Assembly: GCA_934270345.1 (NCBI GenBank) | Contig: CAKQPT010000031.1 | Span: 1-24,449 of the forward strand | Length of the DNA stretch: 24,449 bases | Reading direction: 5' to 3' | Origin: an uncultured Oribacterium sp. | GTDB lineage: Bacteria > Bacillota > Clostridia > Lachnospirales > Lachnospiraceae | In this document: piece by piece, positions 15,646-23,773 of the stretch | Layout: the number at the start of each line of letters is the position of its first letter | How positions within the stretch are numbered: position 1 is the stretch's first letter | Position numbers and translations under genes: made by a program | Notes under the pieces: model-generated | What the model saw: only the letters and a program-made list of their open reading frames with translations | The model's database searches: none | What the model was told of the DNA's origin: nothing

Positions 15646-15737
15646 GTGATATGAAAAAGCCGGACCTTCGTTTCGGCAGTGCGCCTGTGCTCTATATAGG
15701 AAAGAAAACAGTGAAGGAAGTGGAGGAGCAGAGATGA
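15642..15737 (+). CDS. Putative 31-aa micro-ORF bridging livM and livG
   Basis: The ATG overlaps the livM stop (ATGA at 15642-15645) and the TGA overlaps the livG start (ATGA at 15734-15737). AGGGGGAAGG lies directly upstream. The peptide begins MSDMKKPDLRFGSAP and ends KTVKEVEEQR: hydrophilic, no signal or membrane segment. Codons such as ATA, GGA, ACA and AGA contrast with the C/G-ending use of the neighbours, which argues against a long-conserved protein. It may be a coupling device that carries ribosomes from livM to livG, or a chance open spacer. Confidence 0.35.
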   Translation: MSDMKKPDLRFGSAPVLYIGKKTVKEVEEQR

Positions 15738-16519
15738 GTGAAGTAAAAGAAAATGTCCTCCAGATGGAGAACGTCGTCATGCAGTTCGGTGGCGTACGCG
15801 CGATCGATGGCCTCTCACTCGAGGTCAACCGCGGCGAGATCGTCGCCCTGATCGGCCCGAACGGTGCCGGTAAGACGACCGCGTTCAACTGCATCACCGG
15901 GATCTATACCCCGACCTCCGGCGCCGTAAAGTTCGGCGGCCGCGACCTCCGTGGCAACGCCCCGGATGCCATCACGAAGCTCGGCATTGCCCGGACCTTC
16001 CAGAACATCCGTCTCTTCTCGAACCTGACGGTCTTCGATAACGTCCTGATCGCCGAGCATCTCCGTGCGAAGGACAATGTCTTCAGCGCGACGCTGCGCC
16101 TGAACCGGAAGGAAGAGGAGCGCATGCGGGCAGAGACCGAGCAGCTTCTGCGGGAGCAGGGCCTCTATGAGTACAAGGATGATATCGCCTCGAGCCTTCC
16201 GTACGGACTTCAGCGCCGTCTCGAGATCGCCCGTGCACTTGCGACGAAGCCGGAGCTGCTGCTCCTCGATGAGCCGGCAGCCGGCATGAACCCGCAGGAG
16301 ACCCAGGAGCTGACCGACTTCATCGTGAAGATCCGCGACCAGTACCACCTGTCCATCTTCATGATCGAGCACCATATGGACCTCGTCATGCAGATCTCGG
16401 AGCGCATCTACGTGCTGAATTTCGGAAAGCTCATCGCACATGGCACACCGGAGGAGGTCCAGAATAACCAGGAGGTTATCGACGCTTACTTAGGAGGTTC
16501 AGACGATGCGGAAGACTGA
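15734..16519 (+). CDS. livG: Branched-chain amino-acid ABC transporter ATP-binding protein LivG
   Basis: Cytoplasmic ATPase subunit, 261 aa. Walker A GPNGAGKTT is at 41-49, the Q-loop Gln at 90 (RTFQNIRLF), the signature LPYGLQRRLEIARAL at 155-169 and Walker B LLLLDEP at 175-181. The switch histidines are in FMIEHHMD near 215. The signature is the YGxQ variant usual for LivG, and the long insert between Walker A and the signature is also LivG-like. GGAGGAG lies about five bases before the ATG. The stop codon overlaps a second small ORF leading to livF. Confidence 0.96.
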   Translation: MSEVKENVLQMENVVMQFGGVRAIDGLSLEVNRGEIVALIGPNGAGKTTAFNCITGIYTPTSGAVKFGGRDLRGNAPDAITKLGIARTFQNIRLFSNLTVFDNVLIAEHLRAKDNVFSATLRLNRKEEERMRAETEQLLREQGLYEYKDDIASSLPYGLQRRLEIARALATKPELLLLDEPAAGMNPQETQELTDFIVKIRDQYHLSIFMIEHHMDLVMQISERIYVLNFGKLIAHGTPEEVQNNQEVIDAYLGGSDDAED

Positions 16520-16574
16520 GTACTGCACACGTTGCGAATCGAGAAGAGAACGTAAGGGGGACACAACATGCTGA
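16506..16574 (+). CDS. Putative 22-aa micro-ORF bridging livG and livF
   Basis: An ATG inside the last codons of livG has AGGAGGT (16492-16498) at near-ideal spacing. The 22-codon frame (MRKTEYCTRCESRRERKG and onward) runs through the 48-base spacer, and its TGA overlaps the livF start (ATGCTGA at 16568-16574). It holds a CxxC and many Arg residues. The Shine-Dalgarno match also encodes Leu-Gly-Gly of LivG, so it may be coincidental. livF has its own AAGGGGG site. Confidence 0.3.
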   Translation: MRKTEYCTRCESRRERKGDTTC

Positions 16575-17275
16575 AAGTAGAGAATCTGAAAATTCATTAC
16601 GGCGGCATCGAAGCCGTGAAGGGTATCAGCTTCGATGTACCGGATCACTCCATCGTCACCCTGATCGGTGCGAATGGCGCCGGCAAGTCCTCGACGCTGC
16701 GTACGATTTCCGGACTGGTGAAAGCGAGTGAAGGAAGCATTGTCTTCGACGGCGAGGATATTACGAACATGCCGACCGCGAAGCGCGTGGAGAAGGGCAT
16801 CGTGCTCTGCCCGGAAGGCCGTCACGTCTTTCCGGATATGACCGTCCTCGAGAACATTAAAATCGGTGCGTATCTTCGGAACGATGCCCTCGACGCGGAC
16901 ATCGAGGAGATCTACAGCATGTTCCCGCGCCTGAAGGAGCGTTCCTGGCAGCTCGCCGGCACCCTGTCCGGTGGTGAGCAGCAGATGCTCGCCGTCGCCC
17001 GTTCCCTCATGTCAAAGCCGAAGATCATGATGCTCGACGAGCCGTCCCTCGGCCTCGCCCCGATCATCGTTCGCGAGATATTCTCGATCATCCAGCGCAT
17101 CAACGAAACGCATGGCACCACGATCCTGCTCATCGAGCAGAATGCAAACATGGCCCTCAAGGTCGCACACCAGGCTTACGTCATGGAGACCGGGCGAATC
17201 ACCCTCTCGGGCAGCGGCGCCGAGCTCCTCGCAAACGACGAAATCCAGGCCGCCTACCTCGGAAAGAAGAAATAA
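16568..17275 (+). CDS. livF: Branched-chain amino-acid ABC transporter ATP-binding protein LivF
   Basis: Second cytoplasmic ATPase subunit, 235 aa, the usual LivF length. Walker A GANGAGKSS is at 34-42, the signature LSGGEQQMLAVARSL at 133-147, Walker B IMMLDEP at 153-159 followed by SLGLAP, and the switch region LLIEQNAN. CPEGRHVFPDMTVLENI (about 81-97) is characteristic of LivF. AAGGGGG lies about eight bases before the ATG. Last gene of the operon; a terminator follows within 50 bases. Confidence 0.96.
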   Translation: MLKVENLKIHYGGIEAVKGISFDVPDHSIVTLIGANGAGKSSTLRTISGLVKASEGSIVFDGEDITNMPTAKRVEKGIVLCPEGRHVFPDMTVLENIKIGAYLRNDALDADIEEIYSMFPRLKERSWQLAGTLSGGEQQMLAVARSLMSKPKIMMLDEPSLGLAPIIVREIFSIIQRINETHGTTILLIEQNANMALKVAHQAYVMETGRITLSGSGAELLANDEIQAAYLGKKK

Positions 17276-17284
17276 AACAGACAA

Positions 17285-17326
17285 AAGGCGCAGGGAATCA
17301 CCGTACTCCCCGCGCCTTGTTTTTTT
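17285..17326 (+). terminator. Intrinsic terminator of the liv operon
   Basis: AAGGCGC (17285-17291) pairs with GCGCCTT (17312-17318). An inner GGG/CCC continues the stem past one A-C mismatch. A run of seven T follows at 17320-17326. Confidence 0.85.
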
Positions 17327-17339
17327 CGTAAAACGGGGC

Positions 17340-17368
17340 TTGTATTGGTTGTTCTATTTTGCTATTAT
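17340..17368 (+). promoter_or_regulatory. Predicted dapF promoter
   Basis: TTGTAT (17340-17345) and TATTAT (17363-17368, 5/6 match) are separated by exactly 17 bases, just after the liv terminator and about 37 bases before the dapF ATG. The -35 matches only its first three bases. Confidence 0.5.
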
Positions 17369-17405
17369 AGTCGAAATTTGTGTAGATTTAGGAAAAGGAA
17401 AAAAG

Positions 17406-18239
17406 ATGAAATTTACAAAGATGCAGGGTTGCGGAAACGACTATGTATATGTAAATTGCTTTTCCGAACAGGTTCAGGATCCTTCGGCGCTGGCACAGCG
17501 CATCGCGGACCGGCACTACGGTGTCGGCGGCGACGGGCTGATTCTGATCGAGCCGTCCGAGCGGGCAGATGCGTACATGCATATGTTTAACCTCGACGGA
17601 TCGGAGGGCAATATGTGCGGCAACGGTATCCGTTGTGTCGCCAAATTTATCTATGATCACGGCATCATTCCCGCTGATCGCACAGAAGCAGTCATCGATA
17701 CCAAATCGGGACTTAAGAACATAAAGCTGTATACTGAAAATGGAAAAATGACCCGCGCGACGGTGGATATGGGCGTTGCGAAGCTGACATCAGAGCTTCC
17801 GGAAGATATCACTGTTCACGGGATGCATCTTCATTTCATCGGTATAGATGTGGGAAACCCACATGCGGTATATTTCCTGTCGGATAATCCGGAGCTTCAT
17901 GTTTCTGAGGTCTCTGATTTGGATTTTCTTTTATATGGACATGATTTCGAAACGCATCCGCGTTTTCCGGAGAAGGTGAACTCCGAGTTCATCCGGATCA
18001 TCTCGGACACCGAGATCGACTTCCGTGTCTGGGAGAGAGGCTCCGGAGAGACCCTCGCCTGCGGGACCGGCGCGACCGCTGCCGTCGCTGCGGGCTGCCT
18101 CGCCGGGAAGCTTCGGAAGGATACCGATGTCCTCGTCCACCTCGTGGGCGGCGACCTCACGATTCGCTACGACTCCGCGAGCGGCCACGGCTTCATGACC
18201 GGACCGGCAGTGGAAGTCTTCACTGGAGATTTCCTGTAG
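17406..18239 (+). CDS. dapF: Diaminopimelate epimerase
   Basis: Cytoplasmic, cofactor-free epimerase converting LL- to meso-diaminopimelate for lysine and peptidoglycan synthesis. The two catalytic cysteines are present: Cys71 in GNMCGNGIRC and Cys219 in ACGTGATAAV. MKFTKMQGCGNDYVYVN at the N-terminus and GNPHAVYF in the middle are also family-typical. The length of 277 aa is normal. The frame is open far upstream, into livF, but the start at 17406 is right: AAAAGGAA precedes it, the family begins at this MKFTKMQG, and the terminator and promoter lie between. Codon use is uneven: roughly 17670-17970 has many A/T-ending codons (CTT, ATA, GGA, TTA), while from about 17975 it returns abruptly to the C/G-ending style of the neighbours. 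No other dap gene is close. Confidence 0.96.
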   Translation: MKFTKMQGCGNDYVYVNCFSEQVQDPSALAQRIADRHYGVGGDGLILIEPSERADAYMHMFNLDGSEGNMCGNGIRCVAKFIYDHGIIPADRTEAVIDTKSGLKNIKLYTENGKMTRATVDMGVAKLTSELPEDITVHGMHLHFIGIDVGNPHAVYFLSDNPELHVSEVSDLDFLLYGHDFETHPRFPEKVNSEFIRIISDTEIDFRVWERGSGETLACGTGATAAVAAGCLAGKLRKDTDVLVHLVGGDLTIRYDSASGHGFMTGPAVEVFTGDFL

Positions 18240-18251
18240 ATAATATATAAT
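18224..18251 (+). promoter_or_regulatory. Predicted car operon promoter
   Basis: A perfect TATAAT (18246-18251) lies 55 bases before carA. TGGAGA (18224-18229, 4/6) sits 16 bases upstream, inside the end of dapF. The short leader has no room for a PyrR attenuator with antiterminator and terminator, and none is visible. Confidence 0.45.
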
Positions 18252-18305
18252 TAGAAGTAACTCAAGTTAGTAACCATTCACCATGTAAAGATAGAAGGAG
18301 AAACA

Positions 18306-19415
18306 ATGGACGCATTTTTGATTCTTGAAGATGGAACAGTGTTCAAGGGTACGTCAATTGGTGCAGAGAAGGAAGTCATCTCCGAGGTCGTATTCAACAC
18401 CTCGATGACCGGCTACCTCGAAGTGCTGACGGACCCGTCCTACGCAGGACAGGCGGTCGTGATGACCTATCCACTGATCGGTAACTACGGTATCTGTTAT
18501 GAAGATATGGAGTCCGCGCAGCCATGGCCGGATGCCTTCATCGTGCGCGAGCTTTCCCGCATGCCGTCGAATTTCCGCTCCGAGAACACCATCCAGAATT
18601 TCCTGAAGAAGAACGAGGTTCCGGGCATCGCTGGCATCGATACGAGAGCGCTGACCAAGCGTCTCCGTGACGAAGGAACCATGAACGGTATGATCACCAC
18701 CCACCGTTATCATAAGGAAGAGATGCCGGCACTCCTCGAGCGCATCAAGGCCTACAAGGTCGAGGGCGTCGTAAAGAAGACCAGCACGAAGGAAGTCTAT
18801 GTCGCACAGGCCGAGAACCCGGACGGCTCCCGCTACACCGGTGACCGCGAGCCGAAGCGCGTCGCTTTTCTCGACGTCGGTGCGAAGAGAAACATCATCC
18901 GCTCCCTGCAGCGTCACGGCTGTGATGTCACGGTATACCCGTCCGACACCAGCGCGGAGACCATCCTCAGCCAGAATCCGGACGGCATCATGATTTCGAA
19001 CGGCCCTGGCGACCCGAAGGAGAACGTAGCGGTCATCGAGGAGATTAAGAAGCTCTACGCTTCCGAGACCCCGATCTTCGCGATCTGCCTCGGCCACCAG
19101 CTGATGGCACTTGCGACCGGTGCGGACACCTATAAGCTGAAGTATGGTCACCGCGGTGGCAACCATCCGGTGAAGGACCTCTCGAACGGCCGTGTATACA
19201 TCACGTCCCAGAACCACGGTTACGCAGTCGATCCGAAGACGATCGATCCTGCGATCGCGGAAGAGGCGTTCGTCAATGTCAACGACGGTACGAATGAGGG
19301 CCTGCGCTATAAGGGCAAGAACATCGTGACGGTACAGTACCATCCGGAGGCCTGCCCGGGTCCGCGTGACAGCGCATACCTGTTTGATCGCTTTATGAAG
19401 ATGATGGAGGGCTGA
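18306..19415 (+). CDS. carA: Carbamoyl-phosphate synthase small (glutaminase) subunit
   Basis: Hydrolyses glutamine and passes ammonia to CarB for carbamoyl phosphate, used in pyrimidine and arginine synthesis. The 369-aa protein has the N-terminal CarA domain ([29 protein letters not shown]) and a C-terminal class I glutamine amidotransferase domain. Its catalytic Cys261 is in FAICLGHQ, and His346 and Glu348 are in YHPEACPGP. The last motif has Cys where most homologues have Ser; this should not affect catalysis. GAAGGAG lies five bases before the ATG. carB starts two bases after the stop. Confidence 0.97.
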   Translation: MDAFLILEDGTVFKGTSIGAEKEVISEVVFNTSMTGYLEVLTDPSYAGQAVVMTYPLIGNYGICYEDMESAQPWPDAFIVRELSRMPSNFRSENTIQNFLKKNEVPGIAGIDTRALTKRLRDEGTMNGMITTHRYHKEEMPALLERIKAYKVEGVVKKTSTKEVYVAQAENPDGSRYTGDREPKRVAFLDVGAKRNIIRSLQRHGCDVTVYPSDTSAETILSQNPDGIMISNGPGDPKENVAVIEEIKKLYASETPIFAICLGHQLMALATGADTYKLKYGHRGGNHPVKDLSNGRVYITSQNHGYAVDPKTIDPAIAEEAFVNVNDGTNEGLRYKGKNIVTVQYHPEACPGPRDSAYLFDRFMKMMEG

Positions 19416-19417
19416 AC

Positions 19418-22400
19418 ATGAGAGATACAAGTATTAAGAAGGTCCTGATGATCGGTTCCGGTCCGATCGTCATCGGTCAGGCTGCGGAGTTCGACTACGC
19501 CGGCACTCAGGCCTGCCGTTCACTGAAGGAAGAGGGCGTCGAGGTCGTTCTGCTGAACTCGAACCCGGCGACCATCATGACCGATAAGGATATCGCGGAT
19601 CATGTATACATTGAGCCGCTGACCGTAGATGTACTGGAGAAGCTGATCGAGAAGGAGCAGCCGGACTCCATCCTGCCGACCCTCGGTGGTCAGGCGGGTC
19701 TGAACCTCGCGATGGCACTGGACGAGTCCGGTTTCCTCGCCTCCCACAACGTGCGCCTCATCGGTACCACGGCCCTCACCATCAAGAAGGCCGAGGATCG
19801 TCTCATGTTCAAGGAGACCATGGAGAAGATCGGTGAGCCGGTGGCGAAGTCAGAGGTCGTACATGATCTCGAGCGTGGTCTCGAGGTCGCAGAGGAGATC
19901 GGTTATCCGGTCGTACTGCGTCCGGCCTACACCCTCGGCGGTTCCGGCGGTGGTATCGCAGAGAACCGTGAGCAGTGCCAGGAGATCCTCGAGAATGGTC
20001 TCCGTCTCAGCCGCGTACACGAGGTTCTGGTCGAGCGCTGCATCGCCGGCTGGAAGGAAATCGAGTACGAGGTAATGCGCGATTCTGCGGGCAATGTCAT
20101 CACCGTATGTAATATGGAGAACCTCGACCCGGTCGGCGTCCACACCGGTGACTCCATCGTCGTGGCTCCGTCCCAGACCCTGTCGGATAAGGAGTACCAG
20201 ATGCTCCGTACCTCCGCGCTCAACATCATCACCGAGCTCGGTATCACCGGCGGCTGTAACGTACAGTATGCCCTGAATCCGGAGAGCTTCGAGTACTGCG
20301 TCATCGAGGTAAATCCTCGTGTATCGAGATCCTCCGCCCTCGCATCGAAGGCGACCGGTTACCCGATCGCGAAGGTAGCCGCGAAGATCGCACTGGGCTA
20401 CACCCTCGACGAGATCAAGAATGCCGTGACCGGTAAGACCTACGCATCCTTCGAGCCGATGCTCGACTACTGTGTCGTCAAGATGCCGCGTCTTCCGTTC
20501 GATAAGTTCATCACCGCAGAGCACACCCTCGGCACCCAGATGAAGGCGACCGGTGAGGTGATGGCAATCGCAAACAACTTCGAGGGCGGCCTCATGAAGG
20601 CCATCCGTTCCCTCGAGCAGCACGTCGATTCCCTGATGTCCTATGACTTCACGGATCTCGACGATCATGATCTTCATAAGCTGCTTCACCGTGTCGATGA
20701 CCGTCGTATCTGGGTCATCGCCGAGGCACTCCGCCGTGGCTACAGCTACGAGGAGATCCACGACATCACGAAGATCGACGAGTGGTTCATCGATAAGCTG
20801 AAGATCATCGTAGACATGGAGAACAGACTCCACAGCGAGTCTATGAACGAGACCCTGCTTCGCGAAGCGAAGCGCATCGAATTCCCGGACAACGTCATTG
20901 CCCGCCTCACCGGCTACAGCGAGGACGAGATTCGCGAGCTGCGCGACAAGTGGGACATCCACGCCGCGTTCAAGATGGTAGATACCTGTGCCGCAGAGTT
21001 CGAGGCCGAGACCCCGTACTACTACAGCGTATTCGGCTCGGAGAACGAGGCGACGGGTGCATTCCGTGATCCGAACAAGAAAAAGAAGGTACTCGTCCTC
21101 GGTTCCGGCCCGATCCGTATCGGTCAGGGTATCGAGTTCGATTTCTGCTCCGTGCACAGCACATGGCAGTTCGAGCGCGAGGGCTACGAGACCATCATCA
21201 TCAACAACAACCCGGAGACCGTTTCCACGGACTTCGATATCGCGGATAAGCTCTACTTCGAGCCGTTGACACCGGAAGATGTACGGAACGTCGTAGACGT
21301 GGAGAAGCCGGACGGAGCCGTCGTTCAGTTCGGTGGACAGACCGCCATCAAGCTGGCCGATGCCCTCCAGAAGATGGGTGTGCCGATCCTTGGAACCCAG
21401 CAGGACGACGTCGACGCCGCAGAGGACCGTGAGCGTTTCGATGAGATTCTTCAGCAGACCGGCTGCCAGCGTGCCGCAGGTCAGACCGTATTTACGGCAG
21501 AGGAAGCGAAGGAAGCCGCGCATGTGCTGGGCTATCCGGTACTGGTACGTCCTTCCTACGTACTCGGTGGTGCCGGCATGCGTATCGCGATCAGCGATCA
21601 GGATATCGACGAGTACATCGGCGAGATCAACCAGATCGCACAGGAGCACCCGATCCTCGTCGATAAGTACATTCGTGGTACCGAGCTCGAGGTCGACGCG
21701 ATCTGCGACGGCCAGGACATCCTGATCCCGGGCATCATGGAGCATATCGAGCGTACCGGTATCCACTCCGGCGACTCCATCTCCGTATACCCGCAGCGCA
21801 GCCTGACCCCGAAGGCGAAGGAGCGCGTCATCGAGTATACCGAGCGTCTCGCGAAGGCTCTGCACGTTATCGGTATGGTCAATGTTCAGTTCATTGCAGA
21901 TGGTGATGAGGTGTACATCATCGAGGTCAATCCTCGTTCCTCACGTACCGTTCCGTACATCAGTAAGGTAACCGGTATTCCGATCGTGCCGCTCGCAACC
22001 CAGATCATCTGCGGCCACACGATCCGTGAGCTCGGCTACGAGCCGGGTCTCCAGAAGGAAGCCGACTACTACGCAATCAAGATGCCGGTATTCTCCTTCG
22101 AGAAGATCAAGGGTGCCGACATCAGCCTCGGACCGGAGATGAAGTCGACCGGTGAGTGCCTCGGTATCGCAAAGAGCTTCAACGAAGCACTGTACAAGGC
22201 ATTCCAGGGCGCGGGCATCCAGCTTCCGAAGTATAAGAACATGGTCATCACCGTACGTGATGAGGATAAGGAAGAGATCACCCCGATCGCGAAGCGCTTC
22301 GAGCAGCTCGGCTACCGTATCTTCGCAACCCACGGCACCTATCAGGCACTCAGCGAGGGTGGTGTCAAGTGCTTCCAGGTACGAAAGGTAGAGCAGGAGT

Positions 22401-22636
22401 CCCCGAACATCCTCGACCTCGTACTCGGCCACGAGCTTGACATCGTCATCGACGTTCCGAAGGAGGGCGCAGAGGCTTCCAAGGACGGTTTCGTGATCCG
22501 TCGTAATGCGGTCGAGACCGGTGTTAATGTACTGACAGCAGTGGATACGGCAAGAGCACTTGCCACATCCCTCGAAAACAAGTCATCCGAGCTGCATCTC
22601 ATCGATATCGCAGCCCTCGATGAAGAGAAGAATTAA
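19418..22636 (+). CDS. carB: Carbamoyl-phosphate synthase large subunit
   Basis: ATP-consuming synthetase subunit making carbamoyl phosphate from bicarbonate, ammonia and two ATP. The 1072-aa length is standard. The internal duplication is clear: GSGPIVIGQ at about residue 13 and GSGPIRIGQ at about 562 start two ATP-grasp halves, each with [18 protein letters not shown] or [17 protein letters not shown]-binding segments and an EVNPR motif. The C-terminal MGS-like allosteric domain (about 938-1072) contains ATHGTY and a lysine in VRKV at sites that contact UMP in the E. coli enzyme, so pyrimidine feedback is plausible. GGAGGG of its ribosome site lies inside the last carA codons, indicating coupling. 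Confidence 0.97.
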   Translation: MRDTSIKKVLMIGSGPIVIGQAAEFDYAGTQACRSLKEEGVEVVLLNSNPATIMTDKDIADHVYIEPLTVDVLEKLIEKEQPDSILPTLGGQAGLNLAMALDESGFLASHNVRLIGTTALTIKKAEDRLMFKETMEKIGEPVAKSEVVHDLERGLEVAEEIGYPVVLRPAYTLGGSGGGIAENREQCQEILENGLRLSRVHEVLVERCIAGWKEIEYEVMRDSAGNVITVCNMENLDPVGVHTGDSIVVAPSQTLSDKEYQMLRTSALNIITELGITGGCNVQYALNPESFEYCVIEVNPRVSRSSALASKATGYPIAKVAAKIALGYTLDEIKNAVTGKTYASFEPMLDYCVVKMPRLPFDKFITAEHTLGTQMKATGEVMAIANNFEGGLMKAIRSLEQHVDSLMSYDFTDLDDHDLHKLLHRVDDRRIWVIAEALRRGYSYEEIHDITKIDEWFIDKLKIIVDMENRLHSESMNETLLREAKRIEFPDNVIARLTGYSEDEIRELRDKWDIHAAFKMVDTCAAEFEAETPYYYSVFGSENEATGAFRDPNKKKKVLVLGSGPIRIGQGIEFDFCSVHSTWQFEREGYETIIINNNPETVSTDFDIADKLYFEPLTPEDVRNVVDVEKPDGAVVQFGGQTAIKLADALQKMGVPILGTQQDDVDAAEDRERFDEILQQTGCQRAAGQTVFTAEEAKEAAHVLGYPVLVRPSYVLGGAGMRIAISDQDIDEYIGEINQIAQEHPILVDKYIRGTELEVDAICDGQDILIPGIMEHIERTGIHSGDSISVYPQRSLTPKAKERVIEYTERLAKALHVIGMVNVQFIADGDEVYIIEVNPRSSRTVPYISKVTGIPIVPLATQIICGHTIRELGYEPGLQKEADYYAIKMPVFSFEKIKGADISLGPEMKSTGECLGIAKSFNEALYKAFQGAGIQLPKYKNMVITVRDEDKEEITPIAKRFEQLGYRIFATHGTYQALSEGGVKCFQVRKVEQESPNILDLVLGHELDIVIDVPKEGAEASKDGFVIRRNAVETGVNVLTAVDTARALATSLENKSSELHLIDIAALDEEKN

Positions 22637-22649
22637 GAGGAGGTACAGC

Positions 22650-23585
22650 ATGAGCAAAAAGCGAATGGTCATTGCGCTCGGACATAAGGATCTGGGCTTC
22701 ACCCTGCCGGAGCAGAAGGCCGCCGTTGCACGTACCGCAACGATGATCGGCGATTTCGTCGAGGACGGCTATCAGGTCGCACTGGTATTCTCGAACGCAC
22801 CGCAGGTAGGTATGATCCACACCGCGATGAAGAACCTCACGGAGTCGAATCCGGAGCAGTACGTAAACACCCCGCTTCATGTATGCTCCGCGATGAGCCA
22901 GGGCATGATCGGCTACGACCTGCAGAACGCAGTGCGTGCCGAGCTCGTGAAGAGAGGCATCTATAAGACGGCATCCACCATCATCACCCAGGTGATGGTC
23001 GATCCGTATGATGAGAGCTTCTACAATCCGATCAAGTGCGTCGGTAAGCTGATGAACGCCGAGGAAGCACGTAAGGAAGAGGAGAACGGCAACCATGTGG
23101 AGATGATCGCCGACGGCGTATTCCAGCGTGTCGTTTCTTCCCCGAACCCGAAGTCCATCGTCGAGATCGACGCCATCAAGGCGCTCCTTGACGCGGATCA
23201 GGTCGTTATCGCCTGTGGAGGCGGTGGTATTCCGGTGCTCCGTCAGGGCAACAACCTGAAGGGCGCCGCAGCCGTCATCGAGAAGGACCGCACCGCAGCC
23301 CTCCTCGCAAAGGACGTCGACGCCGACATCCTGCTGATCACGACCGCTGTGGATCACGTATCCCTGAACTACGGTCAGGCGGATGAGAAGGCGATCGAAA
23401 CCATGTCGATCGAGGATGCGAAGCAGTACATCCGCGACGGTCACTTCGAGTTCAAGTCCATGCAGCCGAAGGTAGAGGCCGGTGTCGACTTCGTCGAGTC
23501 CGGTAAGGACCGCAAGGCCATCATCACCTCGATGGAGCTCGCAGAGAAGGCCGTAGACGGCCTCGCAGGCACCACGATCAAGTAA
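22650..23585 (+). CDS. arcC: Carbamate kinase-like protein with altered N-terminal motifs
   Basis: Amino-acid-kinase-fold enzyme of 311 aa, expected to interconvert ATP + carbamate and ADP + carbamoyl phosphate. Clear family features are NxPQVGMI (49-56), SAMSQGMIGYDLQNAVR (80-96), ACGGGGIPV (188-196), IEKDRTAALLA (210-220) and SMQPKVEA (270-277). The usual GGNAL phosphate-binding start reads GHKDL (11-15), and HGNGPQ reads FSNAPQ (47-52). I recall Lachnospiraceae proteins with similar changes, so this is probably a lineage variant rather than a dead gene. The start is at 22650, with AGAGGAGGT six bases upstream, 13 bases after carB; the longer open frame back into carB is not used. No arcA or argF is adjacent. 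Its direction (making or consuming carbamoyl phosphate) is not known. Confidence 0.88.
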   Translation: MSKKRMVIALGHKDLGFTLPEQKAAVARTATMIGDFVEDGYQVALVFSNAPQVGMIHTAMKNLTESNPEQYVNTPLHVCSAMSQGMIGYDLQNAVRAELVKRGIYKTASTIITQVMVDPYDESFYNPIKCVGKLMNAEEARKEEENGNHVEMIADGVFQRVVSSPNPKSIVEIDAIKALLDADQVVIACGGGGIPVLRQGNNLKGAAAVIEKDRTAALLAKDVDADILLITTAVDHVSLNYGQADEKAIETMSIEDAKQYIRDGHFEFKSMQPKVEAGVDFVESGKDRKAIITSMELAEKAVDGLAGTTIK

Positions 23586-23592
23586 ATCACTT

Positions 23593-23623
23593 AGAGAAGT
23601 CCCGAGCGGGGCTTCTCTTTTTT
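23593..23623 (+). terminator. Intrinsic terminator of the car-arcC operon
   Basis: AGAGAAGTCCC (23593-23603) pairs with GGGGCTTCTCT (23608-23618) with one U-G, loop GAGC, and a T-run to 23623. Confidence 0.9.
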
Positions 23624-23625
23624 AT

Positions 23626-23654
23626 TTGTCATGTTTTATGCGGCGTGGTAGAAT
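23626..23654 (+). promoter_or_regulatory. Promoter of the glycosyltransferase gene
   Basis: TTGTCA (23626-23631) and TAGAAT (23649-23654), each 5/6 to consensus, are separated by exactly 17 bases. This is the best promoter match in the window, directly after the arcC terminator. Confidence 0.65.
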
Positions 23655-23738
23655 GAGCTCAATTATGGGAACTGATGGAGAGCTGCAGAAGCGCGTCCGG
23701 TGCTCGGAAATGCCGGGCGGCGCAGCAGCGACAGAAGA

Positions 23739-23756
23739 GGATATCCTGCGATATCC
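23739..23756 (+). other. Leader hairpin before the glycosyltransferase
   Basis: GGATATC (23739-23745) and GATATCC (23750-23756) form a seven-pair stem with loop CTGC. It ends about eight bases before the AGAGG ribosome site. The leader from the promoter to the ATG is about 110 bases. Confidence 0.4.
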
Positions 23757-23773
23757 GAAGAAAAGAGGAAAAA

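Noticed and set aside
18240..18305. Possible PyrR attenuator before carA
   Set aside because: Only 66 bases are available and no terminator/antiterminator pair is present.
19850..21865. 671-codon minus-strand frame opposite carB
   Set aside because: Same explanation; carB is certain and the antisense translation has no motif.
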